Shown piece after piece: positions 44,301-55,800 of a stretch of 64,000 nucleotides of DNA (its first letter is position 1; each line of letters begins with the position of its first letter). Source of the stretch: Allomyces macrogynus ATCC 38327 (lineage: Eukaryota > Blastocladiomycota > Blastocladiomycetes > Blastocladiales > Blastocladiaceae); assembly GCA_000151295.1 (NCBI GenBank), contig GG745373.1, positions 317,928 to 381,927 on the forward strand, written 5' to 3'. Position numbers and translations under genes: made by a program. The notes beneath the pieces are model-generated. The model searched no databases, had not been told where the DNA came from, and saw only the letters and a program-made list of their open reading frames with translations.

Positions 44301-46160
44301 TGCGCGAAATTGAAGGTCGATTCCGGGACGAGCGTCGAGTGGCGGCGCGCCGTGTTCGCGGCCACTTGGTCGAGCGCGAAGTTGAAGTTGAACGGCAACG
44401 GCGGCAGTTTCCGCTTGAGCAGTTCGAGATAGTAGTGCGCCGACAGCTTCAGGTGCATGGCGAGAAAGTCACCAACGGTGCGCTGCACGGCCCAGGTGTG
44501 CGGCCCGTACCGACACGCGATGCGGAACGGCTGCATCTTGAAGGTGCGGTGCTGGTTGGACGCGTCATCGGTAGCGACGTGCACGCGCACATGAAGCGCC
44601 TCGAGGATAATGGGCGGCTACAAAGTGGGCACCGTGAGTACAACCGATCAGTGAGCCGCCGCCACCACACGAGCAAAACACCAGCAATACAGGAACACCA
44701 CGCACCATGGTATCACCCGCGAGCGCCGCAAACGGCACTTGCAGTGCCGACCCGAGCATTGGCAAGAACGCAAACGGGTCCTCGGCCTGCGCATCTTCCT
44801 GCTCATTGCCCGTCGCGCCGCGCACCAGGTCCGAGACCGCGTCAGCCGCACGCGCACGCCAGTCCTGCAACAGCGACAGCGCGTTCTGCGCTGTCATGGA
44901 CGTGACCGTCTTCAAGTTGCGCGGCAGCGACAGCGTGCGGAACCCGGCCCCCGCAGGGCCCGGGTGCGAAAACCTCCGGCGCGACGGGTACTCGTCGGCA
45001 TCCGCATGCGCCGCCGACGACAGGTATCGCAAATCCGTCTCTCGCAGATCCGCGGCAGCGGCGGTCGTTGTCGCGGCGCGCGCGTGCGGCTTGGTGTCGT
45101 CGAGCATCAGCGACGTCCAGTTCCCGGTACTCGCCGCGCGCTGGTGGTGCGCCGGTGCCGAGTGCGGCTTGAGCGACGACCCCGACGACGGGGACGTGGG
45201 CCGCATGAGCGGGGTCCCGCCGCGCGCGGTTCCTGCAGCATCGTCAAGCGTGTTCGTGTAGGGCGGCGGCGGCGTGGACTCGCTCTCGTCGGACCCTTCG
45301 AGAATCGTCGGGAATGGCGCGACCGCAGCACTCGCCTGCGCGAATCGTCCACCGCCATTTCCGCGGGACGTGGCAGGTGGTGGGCCTGGCCACGCGCCAG
45401 AGCTTGACGATGAGGAAGAGGATGACGCCGTACTGTTATTGCTGCCGGCGCTGTGGCGCGCGCCGCGGCCCGTTACAGCAGCCAGCAGCGAATCGACGCT
45501 CCTCGGTCGCGCTGCGGGTGGCGTCGATAACGACGACGACGTCATGGGTGGGTGTGGCGACCGCACGGACGCCGAACCGCTGCTGGGCGACGTGGGCCGC
45601 AACGGCATCAACGAGGGCGATGCTGCGGCCGTCGGGCGCACGCGGGGCGACATGGTAAAGCTCGCACGGACGGGCGCGTGGCGAGCGCGCGCGGGGGCCG
45701 GCAACGGGCGCGGTTTGGGCGGCGGACTCGTAGTGCCGCCTGCCGTACGGTCGGTTCTGGGTCCGGGCGGCGTGAGCGCCTTGGGTGGAGCGGCAGCGAC
45801 GGGCGCGATCGATGCGGGTCCTGCGGTCGACGCGGTAGATGATGGCGTATCGACGCTCAGACTGCGCTGCAAGGGTCCAGCGGCGGCGGGAGTTGATACG
45901 GATCCCGCCAAGCGCCCACTCGTGGAGGCGACGACGGCGGATCCAGTCCGTGTAATCGTCGGGTCCGACAGCTGGCGGCCGAGTCCTGGTCGTGTGCGCT
46001 GATTATTGCTGGAAAATGGGAGCGCGGCAGGGACACGGTCGGCGGCTTCTGCTTGAGCGAGCGCGTCGCCGTCGTCGTCGGAGCATCCAAGAGAGGCCGG
46101 GTCGGCGGTGGGCGGGCCGACGTCAACGTCGTCGTGAGCATGGGTGCGCTGCAGCGGCAT
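41287..46160 (-). CDS. phospholipase D (PX type, two HKD motifs), frameshifted
   Basis: Minus-strand exons: 46160-44706, 44617-43680, 43613-43465, 43393-42700, 42616-42451, 42380-41641, 41559-41455, 41378-41287; about 1445 aa. A long Ser/Pro-rich N-terminus is followed by a PX-like domain (PIILEALHVRVHVA...FRIACRYG...WAVQRTVGDFLAMH), a PH-like part (RDQWVLVGPSWLTVL), SVYILDW-WLSPEVYMKRP, HKD1 HHEKAVVIDD and GGLDLCYGRWD. Then follow VYIENQFF, MNYQFESISRGPNSL, HKD2 IHTKLMIVDDRHAILGSANI and the eukaryote-type C-terminus IRGHLVQFP ending PPEIF-A. This matches PLD1/Spo14, which makes phosphatidic acid from phosphatidylcholine in membrane traffic. Exon 4 has one base too many (or two too few) near 43027-43057, just after RVPRMP where the family has WHD. 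Everything else is intact. Confidence 0.85.
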
Positions 46161-46916
46161 CAGCGCGAACAAAGGGACGCGGGGCGAGGTTGGGCGAAGG
46201 TCTGGCGCGAGCCGGCCGAGTCAAAAGTAGGTTGGAGATTGCCAGGCACAAATGGCCCACGAAGGTCACGTAGCGTGCAGCGGTGAAGGCGATGAAGCTC
46301 GAGCAGGTGGCGCGGGGGTCGGGGCGGGCAGGCCGAGCTCGATGCGGGCAGTCGCCAACAGCGGCCGTGTCGGTGTTGGGAGGAGGGCGACTCGCAGCGG
46401 GCGCCGTGGGCAACGACAGCTGCAGTCGAGCGCTGGCCACGGCGGACTCGTGGTGAACTGTGGTGGTGGTGGGGTGGTGGACGTCGGACGTGGCGACTCG
46501 CAGCGCGTGGCAGCAAACGTCGCGGTCGCCTGACCAAAATGCGCTGCCGTTGGCTGGGCCGACTTCCCCTTCCCCAGGCCAGCACGACGAACAACGACAA
46601 CAACGACGTCGACGAGGACGACGACGACGATGACAGCAGCTCGCCCCGTCTTTATACCCCAGTATGACTGCCCGCACCACGCTCGCCATGTTCGTCTCAC
46701 CACGGCCACCAAAATGAACCCGTTCAACACATTCCGCCAAAACACCGTCCATCGAGACCGAGACGGGCGTGACGAGCGCGAAGAGCACGGTGCTTTGACG
46801 ACGACATCTTGACCGACAAATCGCGACCGCGACCGACCGACCGACCAGACATCTCGACCCATCACCGTCGCCCTCTCTGCTCCTTGCCCTGCGCCTTGAA
46901 CCCGACACGGCACCAC
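46161..46916. promoter_or_regulatory. divergent promoter region
   Basis: 756 nt between the phospholipase D start and the next + gene. It is GC-rich with many CGAC/GACG runs and ACGACG repeats near 46590-46630. Frames crossing it lack starts or motifs. Confidence 0.35.
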
Positions 46917-47965
46917 ATGGCCTCGTGGCCCGCACCCGCTTTGCCCAACGTCGCCGAGACCCTCTTTGCCGTGCTGCCACTGTCCGCCGCTGCCTTCTCC
47001 ACCAGTTCTGGGACCAGCACCGGCTCTGTCGCGCCCACGACCACGGTCACGTCCACGACACTCGGCGACCTCGCCGTACGCGTCGTCTTGCGGGCGCCAC
47101 CAACCTCGGCCGCGCTTGTCGTCGTGCACGCTGGCGAAATGCGTCTAGACTTACCACTCCCGCCCGCCGCGACCGAGATCGCGCTGCTCGCGGGCGGCAA
47201 GACGTGCGCGCTGCGCACGAACGGCCAATTGCGCGTGAAGCTCTTATTTGCGAATGCATCTGAAGCACACCGGCTGCGTGCGGTCCTGAGCGCAGCGCTC
47301 GCGCAAGGAACTGGAGCGACGGTCCAGCCGGTGGGGCTGGTGGGGCCTGTGGCGGGCCTGTTTCCTCTGACCCCGTCGGCTGGGCATGGATTGCAAGGTG
47401 GGCATGGATCGCAAGTCGCAACCGTGTTACCGTCGTCCCGCGTTCCGGCGGCAACGCAATCGGCTCGTATCCCGGCGACGGCGCAACCGGCTCGTGTTCC
47501 AGAGGCGACGCATCCGGCTCCGACTGTGACATTCGCAGCGTGGTCGCGACCAAACGGCCTTGCCGCATCGCTCGCCGTTGCGCCATCGAACGTATCGCTT
47601 GCGCCCTTGGCCGTGCCTGCACTGCCAGTCACCAGCCGCGTCCCGGCGCCGGTGCTGACCCAACCTGCACCGATCGTGACACCTCTCGCGCCGACCCCAC
47701 CGCAACTCGCCCCCGCGCTCATAACGGCAGCTCCAGCACCTGTGCTCGACCCGGTGCACGCAGCGCCACCTTCCCCACCCGGTCACGCGCCCGAGGTCGT
47801 GCCGCACGCCGCAGATCAAGTCGACATGGCGCTCTTAGGCTCGCTTTCCGAACGACGAGCTTCTGGACCGGCTCCAGCAATTGTCTGCTGACACCAGCGT
47901 TCGTCAACCTGGTCGACCGCGTGGACGCGCTGCTGGATCGTTTGGATCAGGTGGAGAAGCGGTAA
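46917..47965 (+). CDS. PH-like protein, possibly REC114-like; broken frame
   Basis: From the ATG at 46917 an open frame runs to a TGA ending at 47891. The N-terminal about 135 residues look like a PH-type strand series: LGDLAVRVVLRAP, SAALVVVHAGEMRLDLPL, TEIALLAGGKTCALR, LRVKLLFANASEAHRLRAVL. A Pro/Ala/Val-rich linker follows. Near the end the coding signal changes frame: an amphipathic NDELLDRLQQL lies in a second frame starting just after a TTAG acceptor-like site at 47839, and LLTPAFVNLVDRVDALLDRL with stop at 47965 in a third. An intron of about 87 nt could explain the first change; the second needs a one-base shift near 47884. A PH domain plus a C-terminal helix with F-V-x-x-V-x-x-V recalls REC114 of the meiotic recombination machinery, but that is tentative. 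Otherwise unknown. Confidence 0.45.
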
Positions 47966-48056
47966 CACGTGGCGTTTCCGTTTCGTTGGCACTTGCTGAG
48001 CTCGATGGGCGGGTCCCAGTCTTCTTTCGCTTCTGTCGAACCTGTCCTACCGTTTG

Positions 48057-48062
48057 AATAAA
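48057..48062 (+). terminator. polyadenylation signal AATAAA
   Basis: AATAAA lies 92 nt downstream of the third-frame stop at 47965, supporting that the preceding gene extends to that stop. Confidence 0.45.
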
Positions 48063-48238
48063 CACAACCATCTCCATTCTCACATGTTCCCGCTCGTGCG
48101 GCTTCGCGTGCAGCTGCGTTGCCATTGTCGTCAGGCTGGGCGCTCCACCGACGTCCACGAACGACCGTTTCCGAGAAACCGCGTCGCCCATACTCGTCCA
48201 CCTCCAGTCCTAGTCCTCGCCCTTCACGCAGTCTCACA

Positions 48239-50521
48239 TCACGGCTCTGGCCCCAGCACCACCTCGGACCCGTTGCGCTTCAAGTCATTCCCCACCCCCA
48301 CCCCTTCGGGTCCCACCGCACCCGCTTCCCCACCTACGCGTCCCGCGGTCCCCGCCGCGGTGGCCACCACCACCGGTAACGACCGTTTCCGGGACCCGGC
48401 CATTACGCCCGGCGTCCCACCCGACGTCCCCGCCATCGCCGACGACATTCTTCTCGCGCCCGTGTGGTCCTTATCCACCGGCCTCCCTCGGTCGGCCGAA
48501 TCCGTGGGCAATGGCGGCACGGGCGGCACCGCCGTCAAATCGGCCATCGACCGCGCGCGCCCCGCCTGGGGCTCGTGCTGCGTGCGCGCGTGCGACGGCG
48601 GCCGCGACGTCGCGCGGGTCATGATGCACAGTTTCAGGCGTCGCGTGACCATGTGCAGTTTAAACCCGGCGAAAAGCCCGGCGGCGAGGACCGTGTACCC
48701 GGTGGCAAAGGTCGCGACAATGGTTTTCGGGCCGAGCGTGATGACAACGGCGGCGTCGTTGAGTAAGGTAACAAGCAGGGTGGTCCAGATGATCATGGAT
48801 AGGGTGGCGGTGCGGAGGTAGTTGATCTACACGCGGCAGGGGAATGAGACCTATGGCGATGGCGCGGCCACGTTGAGGAAAGACAATCGGCACATCCGAA
48901 CCTGGTAGACGTAGCACGGCCTCTGCCGAATATTATACGCGCACATAGTCACGATAATAATCAACGAGAGCAATCCGCGCACGACGGGTTTCTGTGCCGG
49001 CACGAGCAGCGAAATAATGACCATCAGGAACCCCATGTTCTTCATGAACGCGACCGACGACGACTTGAACGTGATATCCCCCTCGGTGGGCCTCCGCTCA
49101 TCGGCCGACAAGAACACGGTCAGCAGCGCATAGGCCACGATGAACCCGACCATCGAGCACACGAGATACACCGTCTCGTGCGCGCGCTGGTTATTGCACC
49201 GCAGTGCCTGCGACTTGTAGGTCTGCGCGATGCACGCGGCTGAGGACACGAACGTGACGAGAAACGGGAGGTAGAGGAGCGATGCGACGGGGACAAGCGC
49301 AAACACCCATCCGACACGCCAGTGCCGGCCGAATCGGTACTTGGCAATGGCAAACGCCGCGGCCACGGCGGCGCCTGCTATAATCACACCGAAAAACGTC
49401 CAGAACTGCAGCTGGTAGAGCAGCAGCGCCGACAACTGGTCCGGGATGAGCGTGAGCACGCGCATCATGTTGTCGAGGATCCGGACCAGGTCTTGGGTCG
49501 CTGACGCGCCCTCGCCGTTGAGCGCCGGGTTGTTGAACAGGTCACGCAGCGGGAACGAGATGAGTTGCACGAACTCGACAAGAATGATGAGAATCTGCAT
49601 CAGGTTGCGAAAGTGCCAGTCGAACGTGTAGAAAGACGCCACAGCGGTTCCGCCCTGCACAGCGTCGACGGTCACAGATGCGGGTGGAGGTGGGGCGCGC
49701 GACGCGGCGCGCGCGTAGCTAGCGAGCCGGGAGGAACTGGTGGTGGTGTTGAGCCGGCTCGACGAGTGGTTGGCCGAGGGTGCGGCCGCGGGTAACGTGC
49801 TGGTGCTGAGCGACGACACGGAAGCAGAGCGCACGCCCATGGTGCCCGGGGTCGCAGTAGGCCGGTTGTTCGTGACGGGTCGCGATCCGAGTACGTTGTG
49901 CCGCGCCATGGCCGTGGTCGCAAACGGGTGATGGTTCGCGCGCCCCACCGCAGACATGGCGGCGATCGGCACCTCGTGGTCGGGCTCCACGGTCGACGGC
50001 GGTAAATACCCGGCGTCCACTGCGGTCGCACCGCCCGCACGCCGCTTTTCCTGGTAGTAGATGATTTGCCGGAAAATCACGTAGAGACTCGACGCGATCG
50101 TCGCGACCATGAGCCCGGCCGACCGCAGGTCCAGCGCATCCGGCGAGACTTCGCGCAACGACCCGGCCATGAGCATGATCACGCCGACGGCCATCATGGC
50201 GAGCGCGGCTAGCGACCCGCAGTTTTCCCAGACGTGCGGCTTCATCGAGGCCCATGACCGCCAGGGTGTAGGGATCGTGACGAGCAAGACAGTCTGCAGG
50301 CGCACGTTTTCGAGCAAGCGGACAGAGTCGAGCGCGCGCTGCAGGGCCTCGACGCGACGCACATCCTTGGGGCGCGTGTAGGTCACGTAGGCCGACCAGC
50401 CGGCGGTGCCGAGTACGATGCCGGCAACGAGAACACCAAACAGGGCCAGTGTCAGGACATCTTTGGTCTCGTCGCTGGTCGCGTCAACGACGAGCTGCTG
50501 CGCAGTGGTTGACGTGGTCAT
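48239..50521 (-). CDS. multi-pass membrane protein, TmcB/TmcC-like
   Basis: Two minus-strand exons (50521-48902, 48826-48239; 75-nt intron, phase 0) give 735 aa. About eleven hydrophobic segments are visible: two near residues 20-45 and 100-122, one at 133-152, then after a Ser-rich loop (about 165-275) a cluster from 300 to 540, and two in exon 2 (SMIIWTTLLVTLLNDAAVVI, IVATFATGYTVLAAGLFAGF). The most telling stretch spans the intron: RQRPCYVYQ-INYLRTATLSMIIWT, resembling the 'PC...vN..R...' turn of TmcB/TmcC-like membrane domains known from protists and zoosporic fungi. No PAS domain is seen, though some TmcB-like proteins carry one. The C-terminal tail (about 130 aa) is cytosolic and disordered. 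The function is unknown; a channel or sensor is only a possibility. Confidence 0.65.
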
Positions 50522-51037
50522 GAAGATACTTGGTGGTTGCGTGGCAGAATGGCGAGTTTGGGCCCGACCAGCGCCGACTTGGCGTTCATGAGCGCGTGGC
50601 GCGTCGACTGCAGCAAGTTTGCGATGGCGGTGGTGTCGGTGTGGGCCAGAAATTCGAAGATGATGACGGCGAGTACGTCCCTGATCGCGGTGATGTGGTC
50701 GCGTGCGGTAACGTGGTCACGGCGTCACCGCTTGGCCGTGGTGGCGCATGCTTGGCTGTGGCCGTGAGTGAACACCAACGCTCGACCACGTCGACTGGCG
50801 CGCCCGCACTCAACGCTCCCCACCCTTGTCAATACAAGTCCGCCGCGCGCACAACTATTCCGGCCCGCTCTCCACGCCAGCGACGACGCCAACACCGACA
50901 ACACGCCCACCGAGCCCGCTCCACAAGGTTGGTCCCATCCCGCCCACACGCGCGCGCTCCACGCCGTCCACATCCACCGCATGCTTTCCCTGACTCAGTC
51001 CCTCCCTCGAACCACGTCAGAAGATTGCAACCCCATC
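50522..51037. promoter_or_regulatory. divergent promoter region
   Basis: 516 nt between the TmcB-like gene and the bZIP gene. The bZIP frame is open upstream with another ATG at 50981. No clear element is recognised. Confidence 0.35.
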
Positions 51038-51531
51038 ATGGCGAAAGCCGACTCGACGAAAAATACGACCACGACGGCAGCGACGGTAGGAGGGACGACG
51101 CCGACCAGCACCGCCGCGCCGAGCGGCCGCGACTCGCCCGCGAGCGCTGCGTCGAGCGAGGACTCGCACACGGCCGGCCTCGGTCTCTTGGCCGACGCTG
51201 CGGCCGCACTCGAGGACGCAGGCCGGTCGACGACTGGTGCTGCCCAACCTGCCGGTGGCGCAACGCTCCTGCCATCGGGTAACGGCACCGATGAAGCCGG
51301 CGGCGACGCAGAAGAGGCCGCGGCCGGGAATGACGTGGCCGAGGCCAACGAGACAGCCGTGTCGCAGCGCACCACGCGCCGCCGCGCGCGCCGCGACACC
51401 GTCGAACCCGTGGAACCCGTTGTGCGCACGCGCCGTGGCGCTGCTGCTGCCGCCGCCGCTGCCGCGGCGCGCGCGAATGCCTCCGGCGCACCCGCCGCGG
51501 CTCCAGAAGCGGCCGACTCTGATGCTGCCGA

Positions 51532-51564
<33 letters not shown>

Positions 51565-52529
51565 CCCAGGTCGCCGAGGAAGCTGCTGCTGCCGATGCCA
51601 CTGCCGTGCTCACCGAAACCGAAGCCCACGTCGAAGCCGTACCCGAGCAGGCCGAATCCGTGCCCGTTCCCGTCTCCGTCCCCGGTCTCGACACGGCGAC
51701 AATCGAGCCGACGCTGCCCATGGCCGTGCCGCCGCCCATGATCCCGATCCCGCCCGGACACCTCGGAAGTCCCTGGGGCGTGGCGCCGTCGACCGCCCTT
51801 CCCGCTCCCCCCACGATCGCCACGGGGGTGCCTGGCGGCACGCCCTTCTCGCCCGCACCGCCTTTGCCGCTGCTGAACCCAGTCCATCTGGCGCGTCCCG
51901 CGGGCCCGCCCGTTCCCCCGAGCTCGGCGCCCGGCACCGCCGCAGGCTCGCCTTTGGCCGATAATATGGTGGCAACCACGCCCGGGGTAGTGATGATTGC
52001 GACCAACACGCACAAGACGTCATCCAAGTGCCTGGCGCTGCCCGAGCAATTGCCATACCCGACGAACATGATTCCGCTCGACGCACCGATCATGCCGCCG
52101 CGCGGCAGCAAGAAGCGCACGGCCATGGAAATGGGCGGCAGCAGCAGTCCCGCGGGCGCTGACGACGACGACGACCTCGATCCGTCCGAGCAGGCCGCGA
52201 TTGAGAAACGCAAGCGCAACACGATCTCGGCCCGGAAATCGCGCGCGCGGAAAGCGGCCAAGCTGGAACTGCTCGAGCAGGAAGTGAACAAGCTGGCGGC
52301 CGAGCGCGACCAGCTGCAGCGCCAGTGCGAGGGCATGAAAATGGACCTGATCTTGGCGCACCGCCGGATTGCCGAGTTGTCGGCGCATGCCGCGCATGCG
52401 GCCGCTGCGTCGAGCGCGGCCGCGGTCGCGGGGAAGGTGTCCGGGGTGGCGACGCCGGCGACGCCCGCGGTCGTGCCGCCGCCACTGATGGGGATGCCGG
52501 GCACCCCGCTCCCGCCGCAGCCGTTTTGA
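51038..52529 (+). CDS. bZIP transcription factor
   Basis: Two exons (51038-51421, 51570-52529) give 447 aa; an in-frame ATG at 50981 would add 19. The 148-nt intron starts GTGCGC and ends in a (CTG)9-CTCCCCCAG acceptor. Removing it joins EPVEPV to VAEEAAAADATAVL in phase. The N-terminal half is Ala/Thr/acidic and activation-domain-like; the middle is Pro-rich. The bZIP domain lies near residues 345-410. Its basic region is AIEKRKRNTISARKSRARK, with N-x-x-S-A-R-K-S-R close to the Gcn4 N-x-x-A-A-R-x-S-R signature. The zipper heptads are LELLEQEVNKLAAERDQL...MDLILAHRRIAEL. The protein should bind AP-1/Gcn4-like sites as a dimer (family knowledge). An amino-acid-starvation role (Gcn4/CPC1) is possible but cannot be shown. 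Confidence 0.8.
51534..51562 (+). repeat. (CTG)9 trinucleotide repeat in intron acceptor
   Basis: Nine perfect CTG units plus CT, immediately followed by CCCCCAG. The tract forms the upstream part of the 3' splice site of the bZIP intron. Confidence 0.85.
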
Positions 52530-52805
52530 AGGAAGCATGCCGCGACGAGGATGAGGTGGAGGAGGACGGTGATGTCTTTTTTGATGTGTTTCATTTCGTT
52601 TATGGCCCGGTACCGGGCAGCAACCAGCCACCAGAGCCATTTTTCGATCCTCGTTTCGTCGTCGTGGCCCGCCAGAATCCAAGGAGTGAGTCGACCTTGG
52701 CCACCAAACCAGCTGCACGACCAACACGTCGCGACGATTGCCACCACCACCCAGACGACGCTAGTCTGCACCAGCAACTCAGCGCAACCAACAGCAACCC
52801 CGGCC

Positions 52806-55800
52806 ATGGACGCGCCGCCGCCACCGCCCGGCGTTGCGGCCACCGCAAGCGACGGTCGCGCCGCACCCGACGCTGCCCGACCCAACCCAGACCCCGACCA
52901 CGGCGCATCCGCACCCACACTACACCACGCACGCTACACCTTCCACGCTGACCCGCGGTGGCGCATGCTCTTATCCGCTGCCGGCCCGCTGCTCGGCATC
53001 CCCGCCGCGACCCGCGACCGCGTCCTGCGCGACACCCGCGCCTATCTTCCGCTCGACGCGCTCGACCGGCTCGTCGAGCGGCCTCGCCCAGACACGCAAC
53101 TCCCGCGACTCGTCGTCCTGTTTCACTCGGCCGGCGCGTCCGCGCGCGCCGGCCGCGTGACCGCGCACTGGCTCGCGCACGAATGGAACGAGGTTGGCGA
53201 CTACGTTGCGCGCGACACGGTGCGCGCCATGGTTCTCTCGCCGGCGCGCGTCGAGTCCGGCACGGACGAGGTTTGGACGCGCGTCGACGTGCAGGTGGTC
53301 ACGATCGCGCCGGTCGCGCCGGTGCGGGGCGTGGATGCGAGGGCGGAGGCCGCGGTGATGCGCAGAGTCCGACGCGGTGTACGCGCGCGCGAGGCGAAGC
53401 GCGAGATGCACTGTGAGTGGGACGCGCTCGAGGAGGTCGTAGACGAGATGGTGAGACGCGCGGAGGACGCTGGAGCGGTGCCGGAAGTGGAGCTAGCGGT
53501 GGACTTGCCTGCCCCGCCGCCCACAGACGCCAACGCCGACGGGATGGACGTAGATGTCGCGGCCGACCACGCCCAAGAACCGCCACCCGCAGCCGCGGCC
53601 AGCGATCACGACCGTAATGCCGACGACGCTGATGCCAGCGACTCGGACCACGACAGCGCTCTGGCCGCGATCCCGCCGAGTTCCGCCTTCGCAGACTGTC
53701 TCGAACGCCTCCTGCGCGCACACGTCCTCGATGACCCGCTCGCCAACGTCGACGTCATGGCGGTTCTTGCCGACCCGGACGACGCCGGGCTTGGCGGACT
53801 CGCCGTGCGCGCCAACCCGAACACTGCTGACCCGGACGCCGACCCGGATGCGATCCCCTTAGGCGCGCTCGGCGAGGGCGATTCGGCCGACGACGAGCTC
53901 GATGACGACGACGACGACAGCGGCATGGAAGACGTCGATACGGACGAGGACGCGCCGCCGCTGCCCGCTGCCGACGCGCTGGCCATCGTGCACGCCTACT
54001 TGCGCGACCGGCAGGCGGCGTGGCGCCGGGACCAGGCGCCGAAGATCGACACGGACCGGATTGTGCGTACGCATGCGCGCGCGCTCGCCGGGATGCGCCG
54101 CCGGATCAGAATGTACCAGACGGAGCGATTGCCGGCGATGATTGAGAAAGTGCTCGAGCAGCGGTGCACGTCCGAGGCGAGTTTGGTCGCGATGTGTCGC
54201 GCGCTCGATGTGTTGGTGGACGATTTGTGTCGCGAGCAGTTTTACGTCGCGGTGATTGTGGACCACGCGGCGGCGCAGAAAGACGGGGCGGCAGCAAATG
54301 CTCCGCCGGATGCGGCACAGCCCGCGGCGGCGGCGGTCGATGACGACGCGATGGACGTGGACCAGGATCCCGATGCCAATGCCGACGGTGACGGCGACGA
54401 TCCCGAGTGGGAAGACGAGATCGAGTCGGACGACGCCGGTGCGGCCGAAACGGCCGACGACCGCGATGACCTGCGCGACTTTATCGTCAGCGACGACGAC
54501 GACGATGAGCTCGAGGATGACGACTCCGCCTCGCCGCCACCCCTCGCCGTCTTCGAGCGCCGGTCGGGCGCCGCGCAGCTGCGGCTCATGGCACACCTCC
54601 AGCGCGCCATCGACGCGTACGGCTCGCCGCCCGCGCTCTACCGCGCCGTGCGCACCTACGCGGCGCTCGTCGCGCGCGCCCTGCCCGTGCCCGACACGCT
54701 TGGCCAGTGGGCGCCCGCGCTGTTTTGTCTGAAGGTGCAGTTTGACGCGTTTCGGCGCGCGCGGGGCGGGTACGCGCCGTTGCGCGACGTGTGGAGCGAG
54801 TTTTATGACGAGGTGAAGCGCGGACTCGTGGCAAATCTCACGGTGCGTGGTGCCGCGGAGTGTGCAGTTCAGCGGGGAGTGGAGTGGAGACTGATGCGTC
54901 GAGAGCGTAGGTGCGCCGGCCCAAAACGGATATTCGCCCGTCGGTGCCCGTCGTCGAGGTCGATCTGGCTGCCGCCGCAAGCCCAGTGAGTCCCGCGAGT
55001 CCGGCCAGTCTGGCGGCCGTCGAGCCCGCCAACGTGCCTGTTCCTGCGCCCGCGCCACCGCCCCCGGCACCCGAGCCCACGGCGCCAACGATGACACCCG
55101 AGGTAAGACGCCGTCGTTCGTCGGTGCGGGGGACCGAAGGAGGCCGTGAGCCCCGCACGGTCACGCCACCCGCAGAGCCGACCGTCGAGAATGCGGTCGC
55201 GTTTGGGCAGCATCCCGGCAACCGGGTCAGTGTTTGCGTTTTGTCTACGCGCTGTGTCACAAGAGCGGTCGCTGACGTGATTGGGTCCCTTTAGATCCTG
55301 CTCAGCTCGCACAATGGCAAGGCCATTTACCTGCCGGCGTTCCTCGACACGCGCCTCAAGCCGTATCAGGTTCGTTTGCTCCATTTATTTTCTCCTCTTA
55401 TCCCCGGCGCCAGTACGGTACTCACCTCACCCGCCGTCAATCAACCAGGTGGAGGGCGTGCGGTTCATGTGGAAACGCATCCACGAAGATAAGACGGGCG
55501 CGATTCTCGCCTACGCCATGGGGCTCGGCAAGACCTTGCAGGCCATCACCTTCATCTACACGACCTTTTTCTACATGACGCGCGTTGTGCCGTCGGTCGA
55601 AGACCTGCGCACGCGGTGCGTCGTGATCATGGCGCCCAAGACCGTCGCGCCCAACTGGGTCACCGAATTTGACAAGTGGATTTGGCCGGAGTACCGGAAC
55701 GATGTCGGGTTGCACGTGCATCTCGTCAATGACGTCCTGATCCCGCGCCGCGTCGAGCGCATCAAGCAGTGGGCGAGGCAGGGCGGCGTGCTGATCTTGA

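Noticed and set aside
45274..46002. Long + strand open frame opposite the phospholipase D N-terminus
   Set aside because: Shadow of the low-complexity coding strand; no start context or motif.
51490..51565. Poly-Leu or poly-Ala coding tract from the CTG repeat
   Set aside because: A phase-0 intron with good borders removes the tract and joins two continuous coding segments; kept only as a possible retained-intron product.
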